This document shows, piece after piece, positions 27,713 to 37,593 of a stretch of 64,000 bases of DNA; position 1 is the stretch's first letter; each line of letters begins with the position of its first letter. Origin of the DNA: Microbacterium testaceum (GTDB lineage: Bacteria; Actinomycetota; Actinomycetes; Actinomycetales; Microbacteriaceae). A model generated the notes under the pieces. That model did no database searches, had not been told where the DNA came from, and saw nothing but the letters and a program-made list of their open reading frames with translations. Location: positions 124,001 to 188,000 of the forward strand of contig NZ_JAJGNJ010000004.1 of assembly GCF_020781835.1 (NCBI RefSeq). The letters are read 5' to 3'. The translations under genes were made by a program, and so were the position numbers.

Positions 27713-28800
27713 TGGAGCTTTCGCTACGGACTGCCGACGAGGTTTCCGCGATCTCGGTACGAGTGCTGGGGCTGGATGAGGACAGCATCGCGCTGGACTA
27801 CCCCGAGGCATTCAGCGCCTCGCTTCGGCGGGCGGCCGCATTCCTCTGCCCGACGACGCCGAGGGCGCTCGTGGACACGGTGCTGGAAGTCCTAACGCCG
27901 GTGATCCCGCAGCCGCCAACACGCGACGACCTGATGGGGACACTCGACCAGATGATCTCGACGGGCGATCTGCTCGAATTGGTCGACACGACCAGCGACC
28001 GTGCGATGCGCCTCCTCTATCTCGGACCGCCGAGCTTCATCGAGCGGTCGCCTGGTCGCTATCTCCTGACGGGGATTCGACCACTCGGACTGCCCCTCGT
28101 CGGAAGCGACATCACCGTCGAGCACGAGGGTTACGCGCGGACGGCGGTGCTCGACGCCGACGACGCCGAGACGCGGCTTCGCGCAGCCGGACTTCACGAG
28201 ATCAGCCAGACACGGTGGATCGGACAGCCGGCTTCGATGTCCGCAGCCGATTTCCTGACGCAGTACCGGACTCGACTCGACGTCGCGCTGGCCGCAGGCT
28301 TCGTCGACGGGCTAACGATCATCGACCCTGCTAGTCGGCCGACCTACTATCGCGGTCGCTGGCGCAATCCGGCCGAGGGCGACTCCGGCGACTTCGTGGG
28401 GAGGCGTCCCCAAGCGTATGGCGCGGACCGCTGGTGCCTTGTGCGACTGGTCGACGGTGCTCCCGAACGCCTCATTGATCTTCCCGTCGACAACTCTGTG
28501 GCTCCGGCTCGGGATGAGGCGTGGCGACTCCAGGCTGCGATCGACGCCGCGCGAGGCACATCGCTTCCGTACCGCACTCGTCCCATGCCGGGGGTCGATC
28601 ACGCGCAGGCTGTCGTTGACTTCTTTTCGCCGCTGCCAAGTTGGGCGGAGCGATACCTTGGACTCGTCGGATTGTCGGTGGAGAAGTCGCGCGGTGCGCT
28701 GTTCCCCTACCGGCTCCCGACATCCGCGCTGACAGGTCTCGCGTCGGTGTTGACCGAGACCCTGTGGATGACCACCACGACCGATGAGGAAGTCCAGTGA
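27712..28800 (+). CDS. Defence-operon protein 2, 362 aa, possible winged helix
   Basis: 362 residues from ATG 27712, which overlaps the previous TGA by one base; GGAGGGGG provides the ribosome site. Residues about 45-95 (RALVDTVLEVLTP to DLMGTLDQMISTGDLLELVD) read like a winged-helix domain that contacts DNA. The middle has a beta-rich stretch with RYLLTGIRPLGLPLVG. The C-terminus is helical (HAQAVVDFFSPLPSWAERYLGLVG). No catalytic motif. It is coupled to the helicase gene by GTGA, so it probably acts in the same complex, perhaps as an adaptor. A DruG-like role is possible by gene order only. Confidence 0.75.
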   Translation: MELSLRTADEVSAISVRVLGLDEDSIALDYPEAFSASLRRAAAFLCPTTPRALVDTVLEVLTPVIPQPPTRDDLMGTLDQMISTGDLLELVDTTSDRAMRLLYLGPPSFIERSPGRYLLTGIRPLGLPLVGSDITVEHEGYARTAVLDADDAETRLRAAGLHEISQTRWIGQPASMSAADFLTQYRTRLDVALAAGFVDGLTIIDPASRPTYYRGRWRNPAEGDSGDFVGRRPQAYGADRWCLVRLVDGAPERLIDLPVDNSVAPARDEAWRLQAAIDAARGTSLPYRTRPMPGVDHAQAVVDFFSPLPSWAERYLGLVGLSVEKSRGALFPYRLPTSALTGLASVLTETLWMTTTTDEEVQ

Positions 28801-31800
28801 CGGCAGAGGCCCCAACGATCGCTGAGACGATCACCAAGATTCAGGCTGCTCTGCGCGACTACATCGAAGCGACCTATCACGTCGGGCATCCGACGCTCAC
28901 CGAACAACGACGCACGCTGTTGGACGAGGACGGCGTGATCTTCCGCGCACCGTTCATCGAGAGCACCCCGCGCTACCAGACTGACCGGCGCTTCTCGGAG
29001 CTGGCGCTCGACCCAGCAGTTCAGACGCTGTTTGCTCGTCTCACCAGTTCGGACGAAGGAACCCCGCTCCTCTACGACCCGCCCTACACGCACCAGGCAG
29101 AAGCTCTGGAACTCACCATGCGCGACGGATTGAGCCTGGCGGTGACCACGGGTACCGGCTCTGGCAAGACCGAGTCGTTCCTTCTCCCGATGCTGGCGAA
29201 GCTCGCGGCGGAGGCAGCTCATCGCCCGGAGTCGTTCGCTCGTCCTGCGGTGCGCGCCTTGATCCTGTACCCGATGAACGCGCTGGTGAACGACCAACTC
29301 GGTCGACTTCGCTTGCTCCTCGGCGATGCCCGCGTGACGAGTCAGTTCCAGTCGTGGGCGCATCGCCCGGCGCGCTTCGCCAGATACACCAGCCGCACGC
29401 TCTACCCCGGTGTGCGGAAGGTGGAACGCGACCAGCAGCGGCTCAAGTCCATCGAGGACTTCTACATCGATCTGCTCGACCGGAGTGATGACCCGGCATC
29501 GCGGTATCACGCGGACGCGACCGCACTCGTCGGCAAGCTCAAGGAGCGCGGGAAGTGGCCCGCGAAGCCAGATCTCCGCGAGTGGTACGGGGCGAAGGGG
29601 TCGCGCTGGAAGAAGGACGGGGAGTTTGTGCGCGCCGTCCTCCAGTCCCGCGACGCCGAACTCTTGACGCGGCATGAGGTGCTTGAAGCCCCGCCGGACG
29701 TGCTCATCACGAACTACTCGATGCTCGAATACATGATGATGCGCCCCTTGGAGCGCCCGGTCTTCGATGACACGCGCGAGTGGTTGGCGACCAATCCCGA
29801 CGAGAAGTTCTTGCTTGTCGTGGATGAGGCGCACCTCTACCGGGGTGCTGCGGGAGCTGAGGTCGCCCTGCTCTTGCGGCGGCTGCGTGCCCGGCTGGGT
29901 ATTGATGCGGATCGCCTTCAGGTGATCGCCACGAGCGCGAGCTTCGACAGCGCCGACTATGCGCGGAAGTTCGCCGCGCAGCTCAGTGGCAAGGACGCTG
30001 ACGACTTCCGTACCATCGTCGGGAAGTTGGCGCTTCGCCCGGCGGCAGACGTCGGTTCTGCTGTCGACGCCTCCGAACTCGCAGCGGTCTCGCTTGACGA
30101 TTTCTACGACGGCGAGGCAGAGAGCGAACGCATCGAAGCCGTCGCCGGCCTCCTGGCGTATCGCGGAGTGACCGCCGAACCAGACGCGACGGTCGGCGCG
30201 CTCCTCGACCAAGCGCTCGCCTCCTACGAACCCATGAACCTGCTCGTCAACGAGACGATGCAGCAGGCCCAGCCAGTCAGCGAACTCGGCGCGAAAGTGT
30301 TCCCTGGTGTCGATCGGGAGACAGCAGACCGCGCAATCACCGCGCTTGTCGCCCTGGGGAGTGCCGCTCGTCTCAAGCCCGACGACGCGGGTCTTCTCCC
30401 GTGCCGCGTCCACGCCTTCTATCGAGGCTTGCCCGGCCTTTGGGCGTGCGCTGACGCCGACTGCCCCGATCTGGATCGAGAGCAGTACCCGGCGCCAGGA
30501 CCAGTCGGCAAGCTCTACGCCCAGCCCCACGCGACCTGCTCCTGTGGTGCCCGAGTCTTCGAACTCTTCACCTGTCGGCACTGTGGATCGGCGTACCTGC
30601 GTGCCTACACCGACGATCTTGCGAACCCGTCGTCGCTGTGGCACGAACCAGGTATCAGCTTCCAGGTGGCCTCGGGTGCGGTTCAGGAACTCCAGCCTCT
30701 CGACCTGCTGGTGGAAGAGCCAGATCCCCAACTCGCCGCGCAGCCCGCCGACCTCGATCTCATCACCGGGCGTCTCGACCCGATGAAGCTCGGCTCGCGG
30801 ATTCGCACGGTGTATCTGCCAGGCAAGCGAGCCGGCGAGGTCGTAACCGCCGACGATGAGGAAGATGACGGCACCAGCGAGGTTAAGGCGGACGGCGAGT
30901 TCAAGCCTTGCGGGGTCTGCGGACAGATCGCTGGGTTCGGTCGCTCTTCCGTTCAGGATCACCAGACCAAGGGCGACCAGCCGTTCCAGGCGCTGGTGAC
31001 GCGGCAGATCGAGGTTCAGCCCCCGTCACGCCCGTATGAAGACTTCGCACCGCTACGCGGTCGGAAGGTGCTGGCGTTCTCCGACTCGCGGCAGGTGGCA
31101 GCTCGACTCGCGCCGAACCTCCAGAACTACGCCATGCGCGACGTGATCCGCCCGCTCATCGTGCGCGGATGGAGCGAACTGTCGACCATCCCTGGGATCG
31201 GGAAGCAGCTCAGTCTGGAGCACTTGACACTTGCTTCAATGGTGGGGGCGAAGCGGCTCTCGGTGCGGCTTCGCCCTGAGCTTCGTCCAAGCGAATCGAT
31301 GAGCGCGCTCGCTGACGTAGGGCGGGTCATCGACGCCGGTGCGCTCGACGGCGACGATGATGCGCGGACTGAGCTAGTCATGATGCAGCCGCAAACGCCG
31401 GAGTCGCTCCTCAAGGCCATCTACAAGACCCTGACCGATCGCTACTACGGGCTGTCCTCGCTAGGGCTTGCCTCGCTGCGCGAGCGGGGGTCGCTTCGTC
31501 AGGAACTGCTCGACGTCCTGCCAGACATCCCGGGCGTCGCAGATAGCGACGAGCGGAAGCTGGCGCTCGTCCGCCTGTGGCTGGCCCAGTGGAGCACACC
31601 GTCGTGGGGCATTTGGTTTCCCTCGATGACCGCCGACTGGCGTGGCGTCAAGGAGGGCGTGCGCTCGCACTCCGGCAAGTTCCGTCCGTTCGAGCGATGG
31701 CTTGGCTCCGCCACCATCAGCAAGCAGTTCAACCAGGACTGGCTGCCGACGCTGCGTCAGAAGTTCTGCGAGACCGCAGGGAACAAGTACTTCCTGCTCG

Positions 31801-34370
31801 CCAATCGGATTGCGCTCGAACTCGGCGGTGAATGGGGCTACTGCGAACGGTGCCGCTATACCCAGCGTCCATTCCCTGGCGCGACAAAGTGCGTCAACTG
31901 TGGAGCTAACGAGGTCCGCGTCCTTGACCCTGAGACGGACCCTGTTTTCCAGGCGCGCAAGGGGTACTACCGCGCGAGCACCGTCCGTGCGCTCGCCAAT
32001 CCGCCCGAGCCGCCGATGAGCATCATCGCGGCCGAGCACACCGCCCAGCTCAACGCGGCGCAATCCGACGCGGTGTTCTCGAAGGCGGAGGAACACGAAC
32101 TGCTCTTCCAGGACGTTAACCTCGGGCTTCCTGGGCCGAACGCCCAGGAGCGGGCAGCCATCGACGTGTTGTCATGTACGACGACAATGGAGGTCGGGAT
32201 CGACATTGGCGCGCTCTCAGGCGTCGCCCTCCGCAACATGCCGCCGTCCCGCGCCAACTACCAGCAGCGTGCTGGTCGCGCTGGACGTCGTGGCAATGCG
32301 GTCGCAACGGTGATCGCCTTCGGCAGCGCCGATACCCACGACGACCACTACTTCCGCGAGCCAGCCGAGATGATCCGTGGCCGCGTTGACGACCCTGTGC
32401 TCACGATGGACAACGACGAGATCGCTCGTCGGCACGTTGTTGCCTACCTGCTTCAGCGGTACCACCAGGATCGGCTGCCGACCTTCGACCCCGCGACGCA
32501 GTCCTCGCAGTTGTTCGAGGTGCTCGGCACGGTTCAGGATTTCGTCGGCGCTCAGTCACCCCTGAACCGCACCGACTTCGCGCAGTGGCTGGCAACACAC
32601 GAGGCTCAGCTCAGGACCGACATCGACGGCTGGCTCCCATCTGAGTTGTCATCCGAGAGCCGAGACGCTGTCCTCGGCGGCATTGTCAGCAAGACACTGG
32701 AGGATATCGACGAGGCGCTCGACCTGACCGCCGAGGGTACGCTGCCGAAGCCGGTCGAGGGGGATCTCCCGCCAGAGGCGGAAGAGGTCGAGGCGGAAGG
32801 CCCTGGCGAGGACGGTGCGGAAGAACCAAGCCCTCAGCGCAGCCAGACCAATCTGCTCGACCGCCTGCTCTACAAGGGTGTGCTGCCTCGGTATGCCTTC
32901 CCGACCGACGTGGCCGGATTCCATGTCTTCGACGTGGACAAGTCCGAGCGTTTCCGAGCAGCGTTCCGCTATGCGCCGAGCCAGGGGCTTCCGGTAGCGC
33001 TGAGTCAGTACGCGCCGGGCAAGGTCGTTTGGATCGACAACAAGGAATGGCGTTCCGGCGCGATCTACTCTCCGGTTCAGGCGGAGCGGTACAACGCCTG
33101 GCAGGGGCACAAGCTCTACTTTGAATGTACGGTCTGCCACTACGCCAACTACTTCGATCAAGAGGAGGCGCACCGTGGTGAAACCCGCGAGTGCCCCGCT
33201 TGCGGGTCTGAAGACTCCTTCGGCAAGGCGATGGCCTGGATGCGCCCGCCAGGGTTCGCGCACCCCGCCTACGAAGACCCTGGCACCAGCCCCGATGATG
33301 CTCCGGCGCGAAGCTATGCCACCCGCGCCAAGCTCGTCGCCCCTGGTCCTGCCGACGACTCCGCCTGGACTCACGTCACCGACCGCGTTCAGCAGACGTA
33401 CCACCGCGAGACGCTGCTGGTCACGAACACCGGACCAAGAAATGAGGGCTACACCTACTGCTTCAAGTGCGGCCTGATCGAGCCGACCAAGTCCGCGACC
33501 GGCGTGGTCGTCGGGCAGCACAAGAAGCCGTATCCAGACGAGCAGGAGCCGAACTGCCCCGGCTCGTCTTCCACGAGCGGTCTCGTGCTCGGGACCGACT
33601 TCATCACCGACGTGCTGCTGGTGCGCCTCAAGGTCAAGCCTCCCGTGCGCCTCGGCCCTCAGCTCCTGTCCACCCAGGTCGCGCTCCGCACCATCGCGGA
33701 GGCGATGACGATCGCAGCTACCCAGCGGCTGGACATCGAGGCCACGGAACTTCAGGCCGAGTACCGCCCCGCGTTGACGCTCGGCGGCGCTGAGGGACTC
33801 GAGGCAGAGGTCTATCTCTACGACACGCTTGCGGGTGGCGCGGGGTTCACGCGTCGGGTCGAACAGTTCGGCATCGAGATACTTCGCCAGACACTTCAGC
33901 GGCTCGAGGAGTGCCCTGCGGACTGCGACGAGTCCTGCTACCGCTGCCTGCGGAGCTTCCGCAATCGCTTCGAGCATGGCCTGCTCGATCGCAAGGTCGG
34001 CGCGAGCCTGCTCCGGTACCTGCTCGACGGAACCGCGCCGAGGCTTGACGAAGCTCGCCTGGCGCTGTCAACGGACCGCCTCTATCGCGATCTCGTCGGG
34101 CGCGACATCGCTGGCGTGACTTTCGAGCGTGATCAGCAGGTCAGCATCGCCGGCATCGGGCAGGTGGTGGCACCGATCCTGGCGACGAAGGGTGACCGGC
34201 AGTTCATCTTCGGCGTTCATGGCCCTCTGACTCCTGACCTTGCGCCCGACCTCGCGCTCAACGACGCCAAGGAGAACCAGACGACCATTCCGGTTCGTCT
34301 CATCGACGACATCGTAATCTCACGGAACCTGCCGAACGCCAGCCACCAGGTCGAGAAGGCGCTGGCGTGA
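28797..34370 (+). CDS. Large DUF1998 superfamily-2 helicase (DruE-like)
   Basis: 1857 residues from GTG 28797. Walker A is TGTGSGKTE (118-126), the DEAH box lies at 343-346 (LVVDEAHLYRG) and motif III is ATSASF. The second RecA domain carries QQRAGRAGRRG (1156-1166). Several Cys clusters look like zinc ribbons (about 550-600, 1016-1037 and 1444-1470). The C-terminal DUF1998 region holds the four-Cys site CPADCDESCYRC (about 1705-1716). This layout and size are those of Druantia DruE and of relatives in DISARM and Dpd systems. It would translocate on invading DNA. It is coupled to its neighbours by GTGA on both sides. Confidence 0.92.
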   Translation: MTAEAPTIAETITKIQAALRDYIEATYHVGHPTLTEQRRTLLDEDGVIFRAPFIESTPRYQTDRRFSELALDPAVQTLFARLTSSDEGTPLLYDPPYTHQAEALELTMRDGLSLAVTTGTGSGKTESFLLPMLAKLAAEAAHRPESFARPAVRALILYPMNALVNDQLGRLRLLLGDARVTSQFQSWAHRPARFARYTSRTLYPGVRKVERDQQRLKSIEDFYIDLLDRSDDPASRYHADATALVGKLKERGKWPAKPDLREWYGAKGSRWKKDGEFVRAVLQSRDAELLTRHEVLEAPPDVLITNYSMLEYMMMRPLERPVFDDTREWLATNPDEKFLLVVDEAHLYRGAAGAEVALLLRRLRARLGIDADRLQVIATSASFDSADYARKFAAQLSGKDADDFRTIVGKLALRPAADVGSAVDASELAAVSLDDFYDGEAESERIEAVAGLLAYRGVTAEPDATVGALLDQALASYEPMNLLVNETMQQAQPVSELGAKVFPGVDRETADRAITALVALGSAARLKPDDAGLLPCRVHAFYRGLPGLWACADADCPDLDREQYPAPGPVGKLYAQPHATCSCGARVFELFTCRHCGSAYLRAYTDDLANPSSLWHEPGISFQVASGAVQELQPLDLLVEEPDPQLAAQPADLDLITGRLDPMKLGSRIRTVYLPGKRAGEVVTADDEEDDGTSEVKADGEFKPCGVCGQIAGFGRSSVQDHQTKGDQPFQALVTRQIEVQPPSRPYEDFAPLRGRKVLAFSDSRQVAARLAPNLQNYAMRDVIRPLIVRGWSELSTIPGIGKQLSLEHLTLASMVGAKRLSVRLRPELRPSESMSALADVGRVIDAGALDGDDDARTELVMMQPQTPESLLKAIYKTLTDRYYGLSSLGLASLRERGSLRQELLDVLPDIPGVADSDERKLALVRLWLAQWSTPSWGIWFPSMTADWRGVKEGVRSHSGKFRPFERWLGSATISKQFNQDWLPTLRQKFCETAGNKYFLLANRIALELGGEWGYCERCRYTQRPFPGATKCVNCGANEVRVLDPETDPVFQARKGYYRASTVRALANPPEPPMSIIAAEHTAQLNAAQSDAVFSKAEEHELLFQDVNLGLPGPNAQERAAIDVLSCTTTMEVGIDIGALSGVALRNMPPSRANYQQRAGRAGRRGNAVATVIAFGSADTHDDHYFREPAEMIRGRVDDPVLTMDNDEIARRHVVAYLLQRYHQDRLPTFDPATQSSQLFEVLGTVQDFVGAQSPLNRTDFAQWLATHEAQLRTDIDGWLPSELSSESRDAVLGGIVSKTLEDIDEALDLTAEGTLPKPVEGDLPPEAEEVEAEGPGEDGAEEPSPQRSQTNLLDRLLYKGVLPRYAFPTDVAGFHVFDVDKSERFRAAFRYAPSQGLPVALSQYAPGKVVWIDNKEWRSGAIYSPVQAERYNAWQGHKLYFECTVCHYANYFDQEEAHRGETRECPACGSEDSFGKAMAWMRPPGFAHPAYEDPGTSPDDAPARSYATRAKLVAPGPADDSAWTHVTDRVQQTYHRETLLVTNTGPRNEGYTYCFKCGLIEPTKSATGVVVGQHKKPYPDEQEPNCPGSSSTSGLVLGTDFITDVLLVRLKVKPPVRLGPQLLSTQVALRTIAEAMTIAATQRLDIEATELQAEYRPALTLGGAEGLEAEVYLYDTLAGGAGFTRRVEQFGIEILRQTLQRLEECPADCDESCYRCLRSFRNRFEHGLLDRKVGASLLRYLLDGTAPRLDEARLALSTDRLYRDLVGRDIAGVTFERDQQVSIAGIGQVVAPILATKGDRQFIFGVHGPLTPDLAPDLALNDAKENQTTIPVRLIDDIVISRNLPNASHQVEKALA

Positions 34371-35608
34371 CGCAGGCAGCAGGCACGATCGACACAGGCA
34401 TTGCGTCGAGCCGAGCCTCGTTGCCTTCGCCGCCGAACTACTGGAGCTACTCGTCCCTGAAAGAGGTCGAAGCCTGTCCTCGCCGCTATGCCCTGGCGCG
34501 GGCAACCTACCCAGACCTCTGGGATGGACGTGGCTACCCATCGCTACCGAGCACGCCCGCCTTGTTCGGCGATGTCGTCCACGGTGCGCTCGAAGTCGTC
34601 GTCAAGGCGCTCGCAGAGGCCGGCGTCGAGTCGCCCCAGGCAGTCGAGGCAACGATGGTGCTCCGCGATCTCGGCGGACTCACCTCCGTCGTCGAAGAGA
34701 TGGTGACCAAGAAACTGGCCCCGCTGGAGGGGAACCCGCGCCTCGACCTTGACCGTCGTCGCCGGATTGCGCGGGAGCTTCGTGCTCAAACCCCCGATGC
34801 TCGCGTCCAGGTACAGACCTATCTCAGCCGGACGGTGTTCGCTCCGCGCCCGTCTGGGTCGAGCAGCATGCGGGACGGGAGTGCTGCCGCACGGGGAGGT
34901 GCGTCTGCGCGCAGAGCACTCGGGGAGGGATCGCACGCCGAAGCGGTGCTTGTTGCCGAAGAACTGCGCCTGCTGGGGCGTATCGACCTCCTCACCATCG
35001 CTGGTGAGTCGGTCGACATTGCCGACTACAAGACCGGCGTCGAAGCCCCCGGGCATCACGAGCAACTACGGTTGTACGCCCTGCTCTGGGATGCGGACCG
35101 CCAGTCCAACCCTGCTCGATTGGCGACGGCGAGCTTGACCGCCGCGTATCGGGACCATGACGTCGATGTTCCCGTCCCGTCGAGCGAAGACCTCGACGCG
35201 CTTCGGGTGTCCCTGTCTGCTCAGATTGAGCGTGCCGATGCCGAGCTTCGGTTGGGGGTGCCGACGCCTTTGCCGAGTCCGGCGAACTGCGAATGGTGTG
35301 CGGTGCGCCACTTGTGCGCTGCCTATTGGGAGGGGGTGACTCGGGAGCTGACGGCCATCGGCGACGGCGAGTGGTTCGACTACGAGGGGAGGATCGGGAA
35401 GCAGAACGGCCAGCGGAGTTGGTGGGTCGTCGACCCCGAGACGGGCATCGACCAGTTACTGCTCCGAACCACCTCGTCAACACCGCCTTTCGCGCCCGGC
35501 GATCATGTTCGACTTCTCGGGCTCCGCTACGAACTCGATCCCGAGGCGCACACGCCGGTTGCTCTCCTGACGGCCTCCTCGGAGGTGTTCCAGGTCGTGT
35601 CGTCCTAG
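34367..35608 (+). CDS. RecB/Cas4-like PD-(D/E)XK nuclease with Fe-S-type Cys set
   Basis: 413 residues from GTG 34367. Cys37 lies in YSSLKEVEACPRRYALAR, and the C-terminal cluster C308-x2-C311-x5-C317 (NCEWCAVRHLC) completes a likely 4Fe-4S site, as in Cas4 and AddB. The nuclease core is GRIDLL (Asp207) and DYKTG (Asp220-x-Lys222), followed by QLRLYALLW. The last 80 residues (from DGEWFDYEGRIGK) form an extra beta-rich domain. It probably cuts or processes DNA unwound by the helicase. Its TAG stop shares CTAG with the stop of the convergent DruA-like gene. Confidence 0.9.
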   Translation: MTQAAGTIDTGIASSRASLPSPPNYWSYSSLKEVEACPRRYALARATYPDLWDGRGYPSLPSTPALFGDVVHGALEVVVKALAEAGVESPQAVEATMVLRDLGGLTSVVEEMVTKKLAPLEGNPRLDLDRRRRIARELRAQTPDARVQVQTYLSRTVFAPRPSGSSSMRDGSAAARGGASARRALGEGSHAEAVLVAEELRLLGRIDLLTIAGESVDIADYKTGVEAPGHHEQLRLYALLWDADRQSNPARLATASLTAAYRDHDVDVPVPSSEDLDALRVSLSAQIERADAELRLGVPTPLPSPANCEWCAVRHLCAAYWEGVTRELTAIGDGEWFDYEGRIGKQNGQRSWWVVDPETGIDQLLLRTTSSTPPFAPGDHVRLLGLRYELDPEAHTPVALLTASSEVFQVVSS

Positions 35609-37593
35609 AAGTTCTCGACGAAGAGCGTCACGTCGCCCTGCTCGACGTCTGCCGTCTCATCGTTCGGCAACGGCACTCGCGCGGCGTGCCGGAGCGGTCG
35701 CACCAGCCGATGAGCACGCATCGACTCGCGCACTGGCTCCTGCTCTGCGCGGCGACGTCCCCAGCGCTCGAACCACCAGCCCACGACCTTAGCTTCGCCA
35801 TCGGTGAGATCAGCGTCGATCAGGTAGGCCGGGTCGGGGTCGATGCCCAGCGAGTAGTCGCGCAGGTTCTCAACCAGGCGCACGCCGTAGACGATGCGCT
35901 CGCGGCCATGCTTCAGCAGTTCGTTGGTCGGCCATCCGAGCGCGGCAAGCCCGAGCCGGACCTTCCGCAGGCGTGGACTCACCCCTTCACCGAACAGGCT
36001 GTTGACGCGAACCGTCGCTCCCTTGAGCCGCGACAACCGCACCAGCGCTTCGACGGTCTCATCGGTGAATTGCGAGGTGCCGAAGGAGCGCGACCGACCA
36101 AGCTCCTGGAAGCGGATCTGCTCATCCTGCGGGCCGCCCATAACGTCCGCAGGCCAGCGAAGTCGGTTGTACTGACTCGATCCGCTGCCGTAGAGCGACG
36201 TGGTGCTGATGAACGAAAGGCGTGACTCGCGCTCGATGGGGCGTCCCGCGATTGACGAGGCGATCTCGCTGGGGCGGGCGTACTTGGCGCGATACGCCGT
36301 GACGACCTTCGGAGAGACCGCAAGCGCCCCAACGAGCTTGCCTGCGGCGAGCGCACTGTATGGAGCGACAGCACCGCAGACCGTGAGATCGGCAATGACG
36401 GTGCCGACCCGCTCACCCCGAGCGCGACGCATGAGGCGGCGAATCTGCGCCCGAGCCTTCGTGTCCTTGAGCGCCTCCTTCAGCCCTTCGGCTGTCGGAG
36501 TCGGGAGCAGGTACGGACCGAGGACGGAGGCAATCTCCAGGGTTTCCGCGAGCACCGACGCGCGCTTGCTCCGAAAGAGCGGCGTCAGCGCGCGCTCCTG
36601 CCAGGAGTCCTGCTCGATCTGACGCACCGCGTGGAGTGGTGAGCGGTGGTGCTTCTGGCGATGCCGCTCAGCATCGGCTCGGAGCAGCGCGATGACGTCG
36701 GGGGTGGGGTGCCGAAGGTCCGTGGGCTGGATGACAGCGTCCCGCAGGAGGTCATCGAGGTAAATCTCACTGAGCTGACCGTCGATGCGCTCGGTGAGCC
36801 ACACGGCGATCTCGTCAGTGGGCTTTGCGCACACTGACTCGAGGAAGGTGTCAGTGTCCCATCCGATCCACTGGTCGCGCTCGGCAATCTGAACGACAGG
36901 GCTTGAAATGGCGGCGAGACCGATCACGGCGTGGTGCGGCGTCGCCGCGTCCCGAATGAGGATGGGCATCGAGCGCCCAGGGACCGTGAAGTAGGCATTA
37001 GACCAGGTGTGGCGGAAATAGCGCCAGATGTCATGGAGGGCGAAGCCCGTCAGCTCACACTTCCCGCCGTCGACGATCTGGATGTAGGGGCGGATGACGG
37101 TCTCGGGGTGGGGTTCGCGCTCCAGGGCGTCAGCTAGCTCACGCCCGTCGCGCATCAGGCTGAACACGGAGACCAGCCGTCCCCTGTGTTCGCGTGGCTT
37201 CTCCATGCCCTCGACGAACCGCCTGACGCTCGGTTTCCGAAGTTGCGGGTCGCGCCGCAGATGCTCTTGGCGCCGGATGCGTACCTTCTCGATGCCGGGG
37301 TCGGAGTGCGACGGCGGCGGAGTCAGCAGCGGCCCGTGCTTGTAGTCGGTCAGCAACCACCCCTGATCCAAGAGGTCGATCAAGGTGTGCGCGGCGGCAG
37401 CCAGGGTCGGCTGGTTGTAGAGGTCGCCCAGCTTCGCCTGCGCGAACCAGTACATCCGGTCGATCGCCTCGGTTGGGTCGAGGGTCGTCGCAGCGAGTGC
37501 CTTACACAATCGGAGGAATCCCTCGCGCTCGACGCGGCGGGTTCCGCTCGGCAGCGAGATGTTGATGAACTTCGGCTCGTCCTCGTGGCTCAT
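35605..37593 (-). CDS. druA: DUF4338 family protein, Druantia DruA-like
   Basis: 662 residues from ATG 37593, which overlaps the TGA of the GHKL gene (ATGA); this start is preferred to an upstream in-frame one. The N-terminal third (LHDIWRYFRHTWS, PGRSMPILIRDAATPHHAVIG, ERDQWIGWD) and the later block (ADLTVCGAVAPYSALAAGKL, STTSLYGSGSSQYNRLRWPA, FGTSQFTDETVEAL, VNSLFGEGVSPRLRKVR) are the hallmarks of the DUF4338/DruA family as I know it. Its biochemistry is poorly known. In Druantia type I it is encoded with DruB-E. Here it is paired with a GHKL ATPase and converges on the helicase operon. Confidence 0.85.
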   Translation of the reverse strand: MSHEDEPKFINISLPSGTRRVEREGFLRLCKALAATTLDPTEAIDRMYWFAQAKLGDLYNQPTLAAAAHTLIDLLDQGWLLTDYKHGPLLTPPPSHSDPGIEKVRIRRQEHLRRDPQLRKPSVRRFVEGMEKPREHRGRLVSVFSLMRDGRELADALEREPHPETVIRPYIQIVDGGKCELTGFALHDIWRYFRHTWSNAYFTVPGRSMPILIRDAATPHHAVIGLAAISSPVVQIAERDQWIGWDTDTFLESVCAKPTDEIAVWLTERIDGQLSEIYLDDLLRDAVIQPTDLRHPTPDVIALLRADAERHRQKHHRSPLHAVRQIEQDSWQERALTPLFRSKRASVLAETLEIASVLGPYLLPTPTAEGLKEALKDTKARAQIRRLMRRARGERVGTVIADLTVCGAVAPYSALAAGKLVGALAVSPKVVTAYRAKYARPSEIASSIAGRPIERESRLSFISTTSLYGSGSSQYNRLRWPADVMGGPQDEQIRFQELGRSRSFGTSQFTDETVEALVRLSRLKGATVRVNSLFGEGVSPRLRKVRLGLAALGWPTNELLKHGRERIVYGVRLVENLRDYSLGIDPDPAYLIDADLTDGEAKVVGWWFERWGRRRAEQEPVRESMRAHRLVRPLRHAARVPLPNDETADVEQGDVTLFVENF

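Noticed and set aside
28707..30962. 751-codon leftward frame opposite the helicase gene
   Set aside because: Antisense to Walker A and DEAH-bearing DNA; no domain seen.
34367..35608. Reading the RecB/Cas4-like gene as a CRISPR Cas4
   Set aside because: No cas1, cas2 or repeats nearby; it is coupled to the DUF1998 helicase and has an extra C-terminal domain.
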